Positions 8,871-16,645 of a stretch of 64,000 nucleotides of DNA are shown piece by piece. Both the position numbers and the translations under genes were made by a program. Below the pieces are notes generated by a model. The model saw nothing but the letters and a program-made list of their open reading frames with translations. It did not search any database and was not told where the DNA came from. The number at the start of each line of letters is the position of its first letter. Positions within the stretch are counted from its first letter, which is position 1. Source of the DNA: an uncultured Bacilli bacterium (GTDB lineage Bacteria > Bacillota_I > Bacilli_A > RF39 > UBA660); assembly GCA_934167935.1 (NCBI GenBank), contig CAKPMH010000003.1, forward strand, positions 11,477 to 75,476, in the 5' to 3' direction.

Positions 8871-9159
8871 TTATATTGACTTAGAACAATTAAATATAAA
8901 TATAGAAAAGATAAATTTATATTTAAGGGAAGAAAAAAAAATATTTGGTGAATTTGAAATTAATTTTAATTCTTTAAAAGAATTTTATAGAACTGATAAT
9001 ACTATTTTATTAGAAAATTGTACTGAAGAAATAAAGAATAAAATGAAAAAAATTAAGGATATACATGAAAATGATGTAACAATCATTAATAAAAATTTAT
9101 CGCATTATATTAAGGTGTCAGAAAAAACTGTGGAAAAATTTAGAAACATAATAAATTAG
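8860..9159 (+). CDS. Small helical type VII accessory protein (99 aa)
   Basis: An all-helical, Lys/Glu/Asn-rich protein without signal or membrane segment. ATG 8860 overlaps the end of the preceding gene by 11 bases, so translation is probably coupled; a GTG two codons earlier is an alternative start. Size, helical character and place between a WXG-like gene and the toxin fit the small LXG-associated targeting proteins of type VIIb systems, but I cannot assign a specific family from sequence alone. Confidence 0.55.
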   Translation: MLNNYIDLEQLNINIEKINLYLREEKKIFGEFEINFNSLKEFYRTDNTILLENCTEEIKNKMKKIKDIHENDVTIINKNLSHYIKVSEKTVEKFRNIIN

Positions 9160-9170
9160 GAGAATTAAAT

Positions 9171-9404
9171 ATGGATGAAAGTATTAAATATAAGTATTTA
9201 ATTTTAAAAATTGAATTAAAAAAAATATATAATAAAATCAATATATCTAACAAAAAAAATACTAATATATGTAGTAGTTTAGCAGATAATTTTTTAATAG
9301 ATAAGGATTTTATATGTAAAGAAGAAATTAATTCAATAAACTTAAAAAATAAAAAAATACTTAATGAAATAAACAATATAATTGCACAAATTGACAATTT
9401 TTAA
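9171..9404 (+). CDS. Small helical type VII accessory protein (77 aa)
   Basis: A 77-residue charged helical protein with a good ribosome site (AGGAG, 11 bases after the previous stop). It has two cysteines (in NICSSL and FICKEE) and no membrane segment. It is the third of the helical genes and directly precedes the second DUF4176 gene. It is probably part of a toxin-targeting complex with the preceding two proteins. The function is inferred only from position and helical character. Confidence 0.5.
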   Translation: MDESIKYKYLILKIELKKIYNKINISNKKNTNICSSLADNFLIDKDFICKEEINSINLKNKKILNEINNIIAQIDNF

Positions 9405-9872
9405 AATGAAAGTAGGAGAGAAAAATGAAATACGAAAAATATTTACCTATAGGAACAGTAGTACTATTAAAAGAAGGAAAAAAAAGGATAATGATAACAG
9501 GATTTTGTTGTACAAGTGAAGAAGATAAAACAAAAATGTGGGATTATTCAGGATGTTTATATCCAGAAGGTTTTATAATGTCAAATCAGGTATTATTATT
9601 TGATCATGCACAGATAGATAAAATATATTATATAGGATTAATAGATGAAGAAGAAAAAAAATTTAAAGAGAATTTAAAAAAAATAATAACTGATCCAAAT
9701 ATAAGTAATATACAAAATAATAATAAATAAGGAAGATGTTGAATGGGACAAGTTAATAAAATAAATTCAACATTTTCAAGAAATAAATTAGATGGATTAA
9801 GAAAAAATGCAACAACATATAACTCAAAAAATACAAAAAATAATAAGGGTAAAGTAGAAAAGATAAATATAG
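9403..9872 (+). repeat. Direct repeat copy B
   Basis: Second copy of 6120-6588. Here it leads into an intact toxin gene. Recombination between the two copies would delete 3284 or 3285 bases: the ARH relic, the WXG-like gene and the three helical genes. Confidence 0.95.
9425..9730 (+). CDS. DUF4176 family protein, copy B
   Basis: Identical in all 101 residues to copy A at 6141. Here it lies 12 bases before the full-length toxin gene. DUF4176 proteins recur beside type VII polymorphic toxins and are likely delivery or stability factors for the toxin that follows. Because both copies are identical while the downstream toxin bodies differ (one lost, one present), the protein probably recognises the shared toxin N-terminus rather than the variable toxic domain. 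That specificity is inference from the repeat boundaries. Confidence 0.82.
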   Translation: MKYEKYLPIGTVVLLKEGKKRIMITGFCCTSEEDKTKMWDYSGCLYPEGFIMSNQVLLFDHAQIDKIYYIGLIDEEEKKFKENLKKIITDPNISNIQNNNK

Positions 9873-12532
9873 AAGAGCAACAAAAAAAAGAAGAACAAAG
9901 AAAAATTGAACAAGCAACAAACCAAACAAAAAATATATTTGAGCGAATGAATAGTGATTTGATATCAATGTTAGAAAGCATTGGAGCAAATGTAGATGCT
10001 GGCTTAAAAAAAACAAATGCAACAATAGGAAAAAATCCAAGTGTGATAGAACAGATAAGAGCCAAAACAAATAAAGAAGCTTTTAAAGTGAAACATGTAG
10101 TAGAAGATAACCATGCAATAATGACACATGCAGAAGAATTAGTAGATAATGTTAGAGTATCAGGAACGTATGTAGTAGGAAAAATATATCAATTATTTGA
10201 CAAGGATATGACAGATGAAGATGTAGAAAGTGTAGTAAATGGTGTAAGAGAAGAAGTAGATGAAGATGATTATCTAGAAGACAAAATATATAATATATCA
10301 GAAGGATTAGTAAACCTAAAAGATGGAGTAATTGATACAGGAAAAAGTATAGGAAGCAATGTAAAAAAATTAGCAACAGGAGAAATAACATTTAAACAAG
10401 CAGCAAAAAGTGTAGGAGCAACAGCCTCAAACCTAGGAGTTTCAGTTTTTGAAGGAATAGGGAAATGGGGAGAAAATGTAGTTGACGGTGTAAAAGTAAC
10501 CGGAGGATTAATATATAATGGAGTGGCAACAAATTTAGGAATGAAATCAAAAGATTCATATTATGATTCAATGGAAAAAATAGAAGAAGACGTGGCAATA
10601 GACGGAATAGGTGGATTATTTGATATGTTCTATGATGAAACAAAAGCAGGAAATTGGGTAAAAGATAATAGTGTATCATATGAAACAGTAAGAAGCTTAG
10701 GAACTGGAGCTGGACAAATGTTGATGAATATAGGAATGGCGTATGTAGCTGGGCAAGCAGCAGGTACATCAATGTTCGAACCAGCAAATGGAAAAACAGT
10801 AATTATACCAAATGCAACAGTAAGTAAGGCAACACTAGCTGGTACGACGGGATTAACAGGAATAGGTCAAGGAGCCGAAGATGCATGGTCAAATGGAGGC
10901 ACATTAGAAGAAGGATTATTAACCGGATTTACGACAGGAGCATGGAATACATTTCAGTATATGTTAGGAGCAAAAATCAGTGGATTAAGTCCGTTTGAAT
11001 CAAAAGCAGCAAATATATTAACTAGGATAAGTTTAGATGCATTAGATGGAGGAGCAGAGGGATTTGTTCAACCAGCAATACAAATGATATATAAAGATGG
11101 ATATTATGATAAAACTGGTAATTACATAAAATTTACAGAAGATAGTGGATTATCAACACTGATGAATAATTATGTTCATATATTTGAAGAAAATGGTGGA
11201 ATGAAGAATGTAAGAATGAATGCAGCAATGGGAGCGGCAGGATCAGCCTTTGGAGAGATAATGGATTTAAGAAGGAAAATGGGGTTTGAAAATAGTCAAA
11301 AAAGTGTAGAAAAAATAAAAAATGATAATAATATATCAACGGAATCTAAATTAAAAAATGCACTAAGTTATGCCAAAGAAAAATTAGCTGATAATAGTGG
11401 TAAAGCATCTTTGGGACTTTTTGATATAGGATCAGGTATTAGAAATAGAAAAATTGATAATGTTTTTAAAACACTTGTTGACAAGTATGGTCTTGAAAAT
11501 GCAATAGATAGATTAGATGCATATGTTGGTCTTTCACAAGGTGGTTCTAGATATGGAGATATAACATTAATTACTAAACAAAATAATGCAAGACAAAATT
11601 TAATGAATATTTCAATTGATGACGTATATGAAAGATTGAATTATTTTAAAAGTAATTATGATAACTATTTGCCAAAAACACAAAACTCTCAGTTTGGAAA
11701 ATATAATAGCTATAATGATGTTGTATCAGTTTTGAGTGACCCTATATGCAATTATGAAACATTAGATAAATTATATAGAAACTTAGTAAATGGAAATGAT
11801 TCATATCGTACAATAACTCATTTAAATAATCCAAATAATTTAATTAAACAATTACCAGGAGAGGCAACGAGAAATTATTTTTGGAATTATATATTTAACT
11901 CAGATAGTACAATTATAAATCAGGCACTAGGACTTGGTTACGAAATAACACCAGCTGATACGGCAATAAATAATTCTTTTTTACATATTCAAAGTAAAGG
12001 ACTTGATGTTGATAAAGTCACAGAAAGACTTTATTTAAATGTTGATTATGAATCAGCTTATAAAATTATTCCACAATTTATAGAAGAATGTAAAAAAAAT
12101 GGCTTAGAATACTATACAAAAACATCGCAATATGATGGTATACTAAAAAATCCAAATATGTTTATGAGGGATGAGAGTGTTGTTTTTTATTCAGATCGTG
12201 AAAATTTACATAAATATATTAATATTTTAGAGAATATTATAAATAATGATCCGTCAATTGTTTGTTATGCACCTCCTGCCTTAACATCACCTATAGATGG
12301 AATAATTGGATATGGTTCGGAGCCTAAAACTTCCCAAAGAATGTCATACAATAGATTAAGAGCTAATATTATTAAAGAAGCATATGATAATGTCGTTGCT
12401 GATTACAATTATTATATTCCTTATGATTCAGAAGGATATAAAACTTTTTTAGATAATTTTTATACTAAAATAAAAATGATTAGTGGATATAGGGGAGTAA
12501 GCCCAGAAAACTTTATATTTAATTTAGAATAA
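9743..12532 (+). CDS. Polymorphic type VII-associated toxin, 929 aa; HopA1-like C-terminal domain suspected
   Basis: A large protein with no signal peptide. Residues 1-75 are charged and include the segment shared with the stub at 6459. A long glycine/alanine-rich section (about 180-510) contains hydrophobic stretches such as MLMNIGMAYVAGQAAG and resembles the central region of secreted polymorphic toxins. The C-terminal ~390 residues form a separate domain. Residues 762-861 contain RLYLN (762-766), RDESVVFYSD (809-818) and IGYGSEP (855-861), which resemble the HopA1 effector family, some members of which eliminate phosphate from phospho-Ser/Thr in lanthipeptide synthesis. This match is from memory and unverified; an ADP-ribosyltransferase-like or new toxin fold is possible. 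Codon choice shifts near 11340, with T-ending codons becoming common, consistent with a swapped toxin tip. It is followed at once by a candidate immunity gene. Confidence 0.72.
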   Translation: MGQVNKINSTFSRNKLDGLRKNATTYNSKNTKNNKGKVEKINIEEQQKKEEQRKIEQATNQTKNIFERMNSDLISMLESIGANVDAGLKKTNATIGKNPSVIEQIRAKTNKEAFKVKHVVEDNHAIMTHAEELVDNVRVSGTYVVGKIYQLFDKDMTDEDVESVVNGVREEVDEDDYLEDKIYNISEGLVNLKDGVIDTGKSIGSNVKKLATGEITFKQAAKSVGATASNLGVSVFEGIGKWGENVVDGVKVTGGLIYNGVATNLGMKSKDSYYDSMEKIEEDVAIDGIGGLFDMFYDETKAGNWVKDNSVSYETVRSLGTGAGQMLMNIGMAYVAGQAAGTSMFEPANGKTVIIPNATVSKATLAGTTGLTGIGQGAEDAWSNGGTLEEGLLTGFTTGAWNTFQYMLGAKISGLSPFESKAANILTRISLDALDGGAEGFVQPAIQMIYKDGYYDKTGNYIKFTEDSGLSTLMNNYVHIFEENGGMKNVRMNAAMGAAGSAFGEIMDLRRKMGFENSQKSVEKIKNDNNISTESKLKNALSYAKEKLADNSGKASLGLFDIGSGIRNRKIDNVFKTLVDKYGLENAIDRLDAYVGLSQGGSRYGDITLITKQNNARQNLMNISIDDVYERLNYFKSNYDNYLPKTQNSQFGKYNSYNDVVSVLSDPICNYETLDKLYRNLVNGNDSYRTITHLNNPNNLIKQLPGEATRNYFWNYIFNSDSTIINQALGLGYEITPADTAINNSFLHIQSKGLDVDKVTERLYLNVDYESAYKIIPQFIEECKKNGLEYYTKTSQYDGILKNPNMFMRDESVVFYSDRENLHKYINILENIINNDPSIVCYAPPALTSPIDGIIGYGSEPKTSQRMSYNRLRANIIKEAYDNVVADYNYYIPYDSEGYKTFLDNFYTKIKMISGYRGVSPENFIFNLE

Positions 12533-12563
12533 TATTACATTGAAAGGAGTTAATCAAAATACT

Positions 12564-13022
12564 TTGATAAATATAAAAATGAAACAAAAATTAGAAATGA
12601 ATCGAGAATATTATTGTTATAAGGTGTCATTAGGAAGTTTAATTTATATAAGTAATATTTTGGACAAAAATCCAAAAAACTATAAATATTCAATGAATGA
12701 TATTTTATCAATGCTAGAAATAGAAGAAAAAGATTATAGTTTTATTATAAATAACATTGAAAATACATCAAAAAAATTTATTGATAATTATACAAAAAAT
12801 GAGTTTACCAATAATTTAAATTTTAATATTGATAATTATATTTCGGAATGGAAAATAAAATTAGAAAACAAAAAATATGAATTAATTATTAACAAAGATG
12901 ATATGACACAAATGTTTATAGTAGAAAACAATAATGAAAGATATGTTATTGAAAAAGATATAACTAAGCTAGAAGAAATAGTAAAAAAGATGGTTACTTA
13001 TATAGCTTGTTTTATAGAATAA
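12564..13022 (+). CDS. Probable immunity protein for the adjacent toxin
   Basis: I do not recognise the family. It is a cytosolic, acidic/Asn-rich mixed alpha/beta protein of about 152 residues with no signal peptide. It begins within about 30 bases of the toxin stop and uses the same T-ending codon style as the toxin C-terminal domain, which suggests the two arrived together. The start is uncertain: AAAGGAG (12543-12549) precedes a TTG at 12564 by 14 bases, and the first ATG is at 12579. The immunity role is inferred from the fixed toxin-then-immunity order of polymorphic toxin modules. Confidence 0.6.
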   Translation: MINIKMKQKLEMNREYYCYKVSLGSLIYISNILDKNPKNYKYSMNDILSMLEIEEKDYSFIINNIENTSKKFIDNYTKNEFTNNLNFNIDNYISEWKIKLENKKYELIINKDDMTQMFIVENNNERYVIEKDITKLEEIVKKMVTYIACFIE

Positions 13023-13049
13023 AAAAATCTAGAAAACGAATAAAATATA

Positions 13050-13078
13050 TTGACAATCATATAATTAATGTGTATAAT
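13050..13078 (+). promoter_or_regulatory. Consensus promoter of the infC operon
   Basis: TTGACA (13050-13055), a 17-base spacer and TATAAT (13073-13078), a perfect vegetative promoter. The start point would be near 13085, giving a leader of about 135 bases. Confidence 0.85.
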
Positions 13079-13097
13079 GAGTAAGAAATGAAAAAAA

Positions 13098-13206
13098 AGG
13101 AAAGAGATGTATCCACATCCACCCGATTACGAAAAGTTTTGGGTAAAAGCCATTAATTATATTAATTTGCTTTTAATATGGATACATTCTCTGTATTCAT
13201 TTTTTT
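13098..13206 (+). promoter_or_regulatory. Structured leader of infC-rpmI-rplT, likely L20-type attenuator
   Basis: A 5' arm (AGAGATGTATCCA, near 13104) can pair with TGGATACATTCTCT (near 13176) with one bulged base, enclosing two small hairpins (ACCC with GGGT; AAAGC with GCTTT). The 3' arm can instead fold into its own hairpin (GATACA with TGTATTC) followed by seven Ts just before the infC ribosome site. The two foldings exclude each other, as expected for a transcription attenuator. In Bacillus this operon is repressed by L20 through its leader. I cannot tell from sequence which protein binds here. Confidence 0.65.
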
Positions 13207-13221
13207 ATGGAGGTGTGGGGT

Positions 13222-13752
13222 ATCGCAAATAAAGATAAGGATTTGTATATTAATGAACAAATTCGTGCAAAAGAAGTAATGGTAATTGGTCCAAATGGAG
13301 AACAACTTGGAATTAAAAATATTAAAGATGCATTAACATTAGCAAATTATGCAGGATTTGATTTAGTATTGATTAGTCCAAATGCAAAACCACAAGTTTG
13401 CAAAATAATGGATTATAATAAATATAAATATGAATCAAAGAAAAAACAAAAAGAAAATATGAAAAAACAAAGAGAATCTAATTTGGAAGTAAAGGAATAT
13501 AGATTATCTGTTACAATTGATAAGCATGATTTTGATACAAGAGTACGCAATTCATCTAAATATTTAGAAAAAGGTCATAAAATTAAAGTATCTATAAGAT
13601 TTAAAGGTAGAGAAATGGCTCATCCAGAGTTAGGGCGTGAAGTGCTTCTTAAATTTGCAAAAGAAGTAGAAAACATTGCAGAAATGGATGGACAACCAAA
13701 ATTAGAAGGTCGTTTTATGACAATGATGCTAATACCAAATAAAGATAAGTAG
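13222..13752 (+). CDS. infC: Translation initiation factor IF-3, AUC start
   Basis: IF-3 binds the 30S subunit, prevents premature 50S joining and proofreads the start codon. The protein shows the expected two domains: N-terminal (NEQIRAKEVMVIGPNGEQLG) and C-terminal (VSIRFKGREMAHPELG), 176 residues. I place the start at ATC 13222 because GGAGGTG (13209-13215) is ideally spaced from it and the product then has a normal N-terminus. The ATG at 13207 overlaps the ribosome site itself. AUU, AUA and AUC starts are characteristic of infC and allow IF-3 to repress its own translation. It is the first gene of an infC-rpmI-rplT operon. Confidence 0.95.
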   Translation: MANKDKDLYINEQIRAKEVMVIGPNGEQLGIKNIKDALTLANYAGFDLVLISPNAKPQVCKIMDYNKYKYESKKKQKENMKKQRESNLEVKEYRLSVTIDKHDFDTRVRNSSKYLEKGHKIKVSIRFKGREMAHPELGREVLLKFAKEVENIAEMDGQPKLEGRFMTMMLIPNKDK

Positions 13753-13762
13753 GAGGAATAAT

Positions 13763-13948
13763 ATGCCAAAACAAAAAAAACACAAAGGTATGTCAAAAGT
13801 TTTTAAAGAAAGAAAAAATGACTATAAAACAGGAACACCAAATGGTAGACATAATACTGGTAAAAAGAACGCTGCTTCAAACAGAAAAACTAGAAGTGGG
13901 TCTAAATTAAGCAAATCAGATTACAAAAGAATTAAAGATTTAATATAG
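13763..13948 (+). CDS. rpmI: 50S ribosomal protein L35
   Basis: A 61-residue, strongly basic protein that begins [15 protein letters not shown] and contains the [15 protein letters not shown] tail typical of L35. It lies 10 bases after infC with an AGGAGG ribosome site, in the order conserved across bacteria. Its length is normal. Confidence 0.95.
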   Translation: MPKQKKHKGMSKVFKERKNDYKTGTPNGRHNTGKKNAASNRKTRSGSKLSKSDYKRIKDLI

Positions 13949-13961
13949 TAGGAGGAATAAT

Positions 13962-14516
13962 ATGGCAAGAGTTAAAGGTGGAACAATTCATCGTGCACGT
14001 CGCAAAAAAATAATGAAAAGAGCTAAAGGTTACTTTGGATCAAAACATAGATTATATAGAACTGCTAAAGAACAAGTTATGCATTCATTAAAATATGCAT
14101 ATAGAGATAGAAGACAAAAGAAAAGAGATTTTAGAAAATTATGGATAACAAGAATTAATGCAGCATGTAGACAAAATGATATTAGTTATTCAAAATTTAT
14201 AAATGGTTTATCAAAAGCAGGTATTACAATTAACCGTAAAATGTTATCAGAAATAGCAATTGATAATCCAGCTGCATTTACTGAATTAGTAGAAGTTTCA
14301 AAAGCTGCTTTAAATGGTAAAGTTGAACCAGTTAAAGAAGAAGTAAAAAAAGAAACTAAAAAAGAAACTAAAAAAGTAGAAACAAAAGAAGATAAAAAAG
14401 AAGAAAAAGATCTATCTAAATGTACAGTAGCAGAACTTCGTGAAATAGCAAAAGAAAAAGGAATAAGCGGAGTTTCAACAATGAAAAAAGCAGAACTATT
14501 AGACGCATTAAAATAA
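13962..14516 (+). CDS. rplT: 50S ribosomal protein L20 with C-terminal Rho_N/SAP-like extension
   Basis: Residues 1-118 are a standard L20 ([35 protein letters not shown]), needed early in 50S assembly and, in Bacillus, the repressor of its own operon. The chain then continues for about 66 residues through a Lys/Glu linker ([18 protein letters not shown]) into [20 protein letters not shown] and [10 protein letters not shown], the pattern of a Rho N-terminal/SAP-like nucleic-acid-binding motif. Typical L20 ends near residue 118, so this is an extended form. The extension may help bind rRNA or the leader; that is speculation. It is followed by a terminator. Confidence 0.93.
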   Translation: MARVKGGTIHRARRKKIMKRAKGYFGSKHRLYRTAKEQVMHSLKYAYRDRRQKKRDFRKLWITRINAACRQNDISYSKFINGLSKAGITINRKMLSEIAIDNPAAFTELVEVSKAALNGKVEPVKEEVKKETKKETKKVETKEDKKEEKDLSKCTVAELREIAKEKGISGVSTMKKAELLDALK

Positions 14517-14539
14517 TCATTAAATTGATTATTTTTTTT
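14514..14539 (+). terminator. Terminator of the infC operon
   Basis: TAATCA (14514-14519) pairs with TGATTA (14526-14531), followed by eight Ts. The left arm overlaps the rplT stop codon. Confidence 0.75.
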
Positions 14540-14633
14540 ATTATATTCTATTATAATATAGATTCAATTATAACATTAGATATAAATATGAATTAAAAAA
14601 ATTAATAAAAAAGATTGTAAATAAAAGGAAAAA

Positions 14634-14662
14634 TTGATAAAACAAAATTTTTTTGGTATAAT
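14634..14662 (+). promoter_or_regulatory. Promoter of parE
   Basis: TTGATA (14634-14639), a 17-base spacer and TATAAT (14657-14662), with the start codon 16 bases further on, so the leader is very short. Confidence 0.75.
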
Positions 14663-14677
14663 TAATAAGGTGATAAG

Positions 14678-16588
14678 ATGGCAAAATATGATGAAAGTTC
14701 AATAAAAATATTAGAGGGGCTAGAAGCGGTAAGAAAAAGACCTGGTATGTATATAGGATCAACTGATAAAAGAGGATTACATCATCTTATTTGGGAAATC
14801 GTAGATAATGGAATTGATGAAGTAATAAATGGATATGGTAAAAAAATCAAAATAAGTCTTAATAAAGATGGAAGTGTAACAGTAGAAGATGAAGGTCGTG
14901 GAGTACCAGTTGGAATGCATAGTAGTGGAATGTCAACACCTGAAGTAATTTATACAGTATTACATGCTGGAGGAAAATTTGAAGAAGGCGGATATAAAGT
15001 ATCTGGAGGACTTCACGGAGTAGGTGCAAGTGTTGTAAATGCACTAAGTAAATGGTTAGAAGTTAATATAAAAAGAGATGGATATGAATATTATATTAGA
15101 TTCGAAGATGGTGGTAAAACAAAAATACCATTAAAAAAACTAGAAAAAACAAATAAAACAGGTACAAAAGTAACATTTATGCCAGATGATAAAATATTTC
15201 AAACAACGCATTTTTCATTCACAACAGTATGTGAAAGAATGCAGGAATGTGCTTTTTTACTTAAAGGGTTAACCGTAGAAGTTGAAGATATAGAAGATAA
15301 TAAAAAGGAAGTATTTTATTATGAAAATGGTCTAGAAGCATTTGTAAATTACTTAAATGATGGTAAAACACCACTTCATAAACCAGTATTTTTTGAAGGA
15401 ATGAAAGATAAAATAAATGTAGAAGTAGCATTTCAATATACAGATACATATTCTGAAAATATAATATCATTTGTAAATAATGTAAAAACAAATGATGGAG
15501 GAACCCATGAAGTTGGATTAAAAACAGCTATTACAAAAGTTTTTAATGATTATGCAAGAACTAATGGATATCTAAAAACAAAAGATAAAAATTTAGAAGG
15601 AACTGATACAAGAGAAGGACTAACTGCAATAATAAGCCTACAAATACCAGAAGATTTACTTCAATTTGAAGGTCAAACAAAAGGAAAATTAGGAACTCCA
15701 ATTGCTCGTAATATAGTAGATAATATAGTAACACAAAAACTTCAATTTTTCTTAGAAGAAAATAAAGAAAGTGCAACTAAAATACTAGAGAAAATGCTTA
15801 AAAGTAGAAATGTAAGAGAAGCTGCTAGAAAAGCAAGAGATGAAGCAAGACAAGGAAAAGATAAAAACAAAAGAGAAAGAATAACAAATGGAAAATTAAC
15901 ACCAGCACAAACAAAAAATCCTAAAAAAAATGAATTGTTTTTAGTCGAAGGTGATTCAGCTGGAGGAACAGCTAAAACAGGAAGAGATAGGAAATTTCAA
16001 GCAATATTACCGCTTAGAGGAAAAGTATTAAATACAGAAAAAGCAAGATTAGATGAAATTTTAAAAAATGAAGAAATTAATACAATGATATATACAATAG
16101 GAGCGGGTATTGGTAGTGATTTTAATATAGATGATTGTAACTATGACAAAATTGTTATAATGACAGATGCTGATGTTGATGGTGCACATATTCAAGTATT
16201 ATTACTTACATTCTTTTATAGATATATGAAACCATTAATTGAAAATGGAAAACTTTTTATAGCAATGCCACCTTTATATAAGATAAGTTCTGGTAAAGAA
16301 TCATATTATGCATGGACAGAAGAAGATAGAAGAACTTTAATAGAAGAAACATTCAAAAATAAACAAACTAAAACACAAAGATATAAAGGACTTGGAGAAA
16401 TGAATGCTGAAGAACTTAGAGAAACAACAATGGATCCAGAAAAAAGAAGTATGATAAAAGTTAGTATAACAGATGCCTCATTGGCAGAAAAAAGAGTAAG
16501 TGTTTTAATGGGTAATAAAGTAGAGCCAAGAAAAGAATGGATAGAAGAAAATGTTAACTTTACTTTTGAAGATAATTATGCAATTTAA
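14678..16588 (+). CDS. parE: DNA topoisomerase IV subunit B
   Basis: A type IIA topoisomerase ATPase subunit of 636 residues. The GHKL ATPase domain shows EIVDNGIDE, GRGVPVGMH and GGLHGVGASVVNALS. The transducer domain ends near residue 390, and the TOPRIM domain has LFLVEGDSAGG, QAILPLRGKVLN and IMTDADVDGAHI. The QAILPLRGKVLNTEKA segment, the NPKKNELFLVEG region and the short chain fit ParE of Firmicutes better than GyrB. It decatenates daughter chromosomes together with ParC. The usual partner parC does not follow; a sigma factor gene does, so parC must lie elsewhere. GyrB remains a minor alternative. Confidence 0.88.
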   Translation: MAKYDESSIKILEGLEAVRKRPGMYIGSTDKRGLHHLIWEIVDNGIDEVINGYGKKIKISLNKDGSVTVEDEGRGVPVGMHSSGMSTPEVIYTVLHAGGKFEEGGYKVSGGLHGVGASVVNALSKWLEVNIKRDGYEYYIRFEDGGKTKIPLKKLEKTNKTGTKVTFMPDDKIFQTTHFSFTTVCERMQECAFLLKGLTVEVEDIEDNKKEVFYYENGLEAFVNYLNDGKTPLHKPVFFEGMKDKINVEVAFQYTDTYSENIISFVNNVKTNDGGTHEVGLKTAITKVFNDYARTNGYLKTKDKNLEGTDTREGLTAIISLQIPEDLLQFEGQTKGKLGTPIARNIVDNIVTQKLQFFLEENKESATKILEKMLKSRNVREAARKARDEARQGKDKNKRERITNGKLTPAQTKNPKKNELFLVEGDSAGGTAKTGRDRKFQAILPLRGKVLNTEKARLDEILKNEEINTMIYTIGAGIGSDFNIDDCNYDKIVIMTDADVDGAHIQVLLLTFFYRYMKPLIENGKLFIAMPPLYKISSGKESYYAWTEEDRRTLIEETFKNKQTKTQRYKGLGEMNAEELRETTMDPEKRSMIKVSITDASLAEKRVSVLMGNKVEPRKEWIEENVNFTFEDNYAI

Positions 16589-16602
16589 TTTGCATTTTTT
16601 TA
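16578..16602 (+). terminator. Terminator of parE
   Basis: ATGCAA (16578-16583) pairs with TTGCAT (16590-16595) and a T-run follows. The stem covers the parE stop codon, and its right arm coincides with the -35 box of the next promoter. Confidence 0.6.
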
Positions 16603-16618
16603 ATCTTTATGGTATTAT
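16590..16618 (+). promoter_or_regulatory. Promoter of the sigma factor gene
   Basis: TTGCAT (16590-16595), a 17-base spacer and TATTAT (16613-16618). The ribosome site AGGGGGCG is unusually G-rich for this genome. Confidence 0.65.
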
Positions 16619-16645
16619 ATATAGCGATTTAGGGGGCGAAAACTA

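Noticed and set aside
9628..10787. Several minus-strand frames opposite the DUF4176 and toxin genes
   Set aside because: Leu/Phe/His-rich translations with no start signals; explained by the plus-strand coding bias.
14678..16588. Calling this gene gyrB
   Set aside because: Motif wording around QAILPLRGKVLN and the short length fit ParE of Firmicutes better, although only a tree would settle it.
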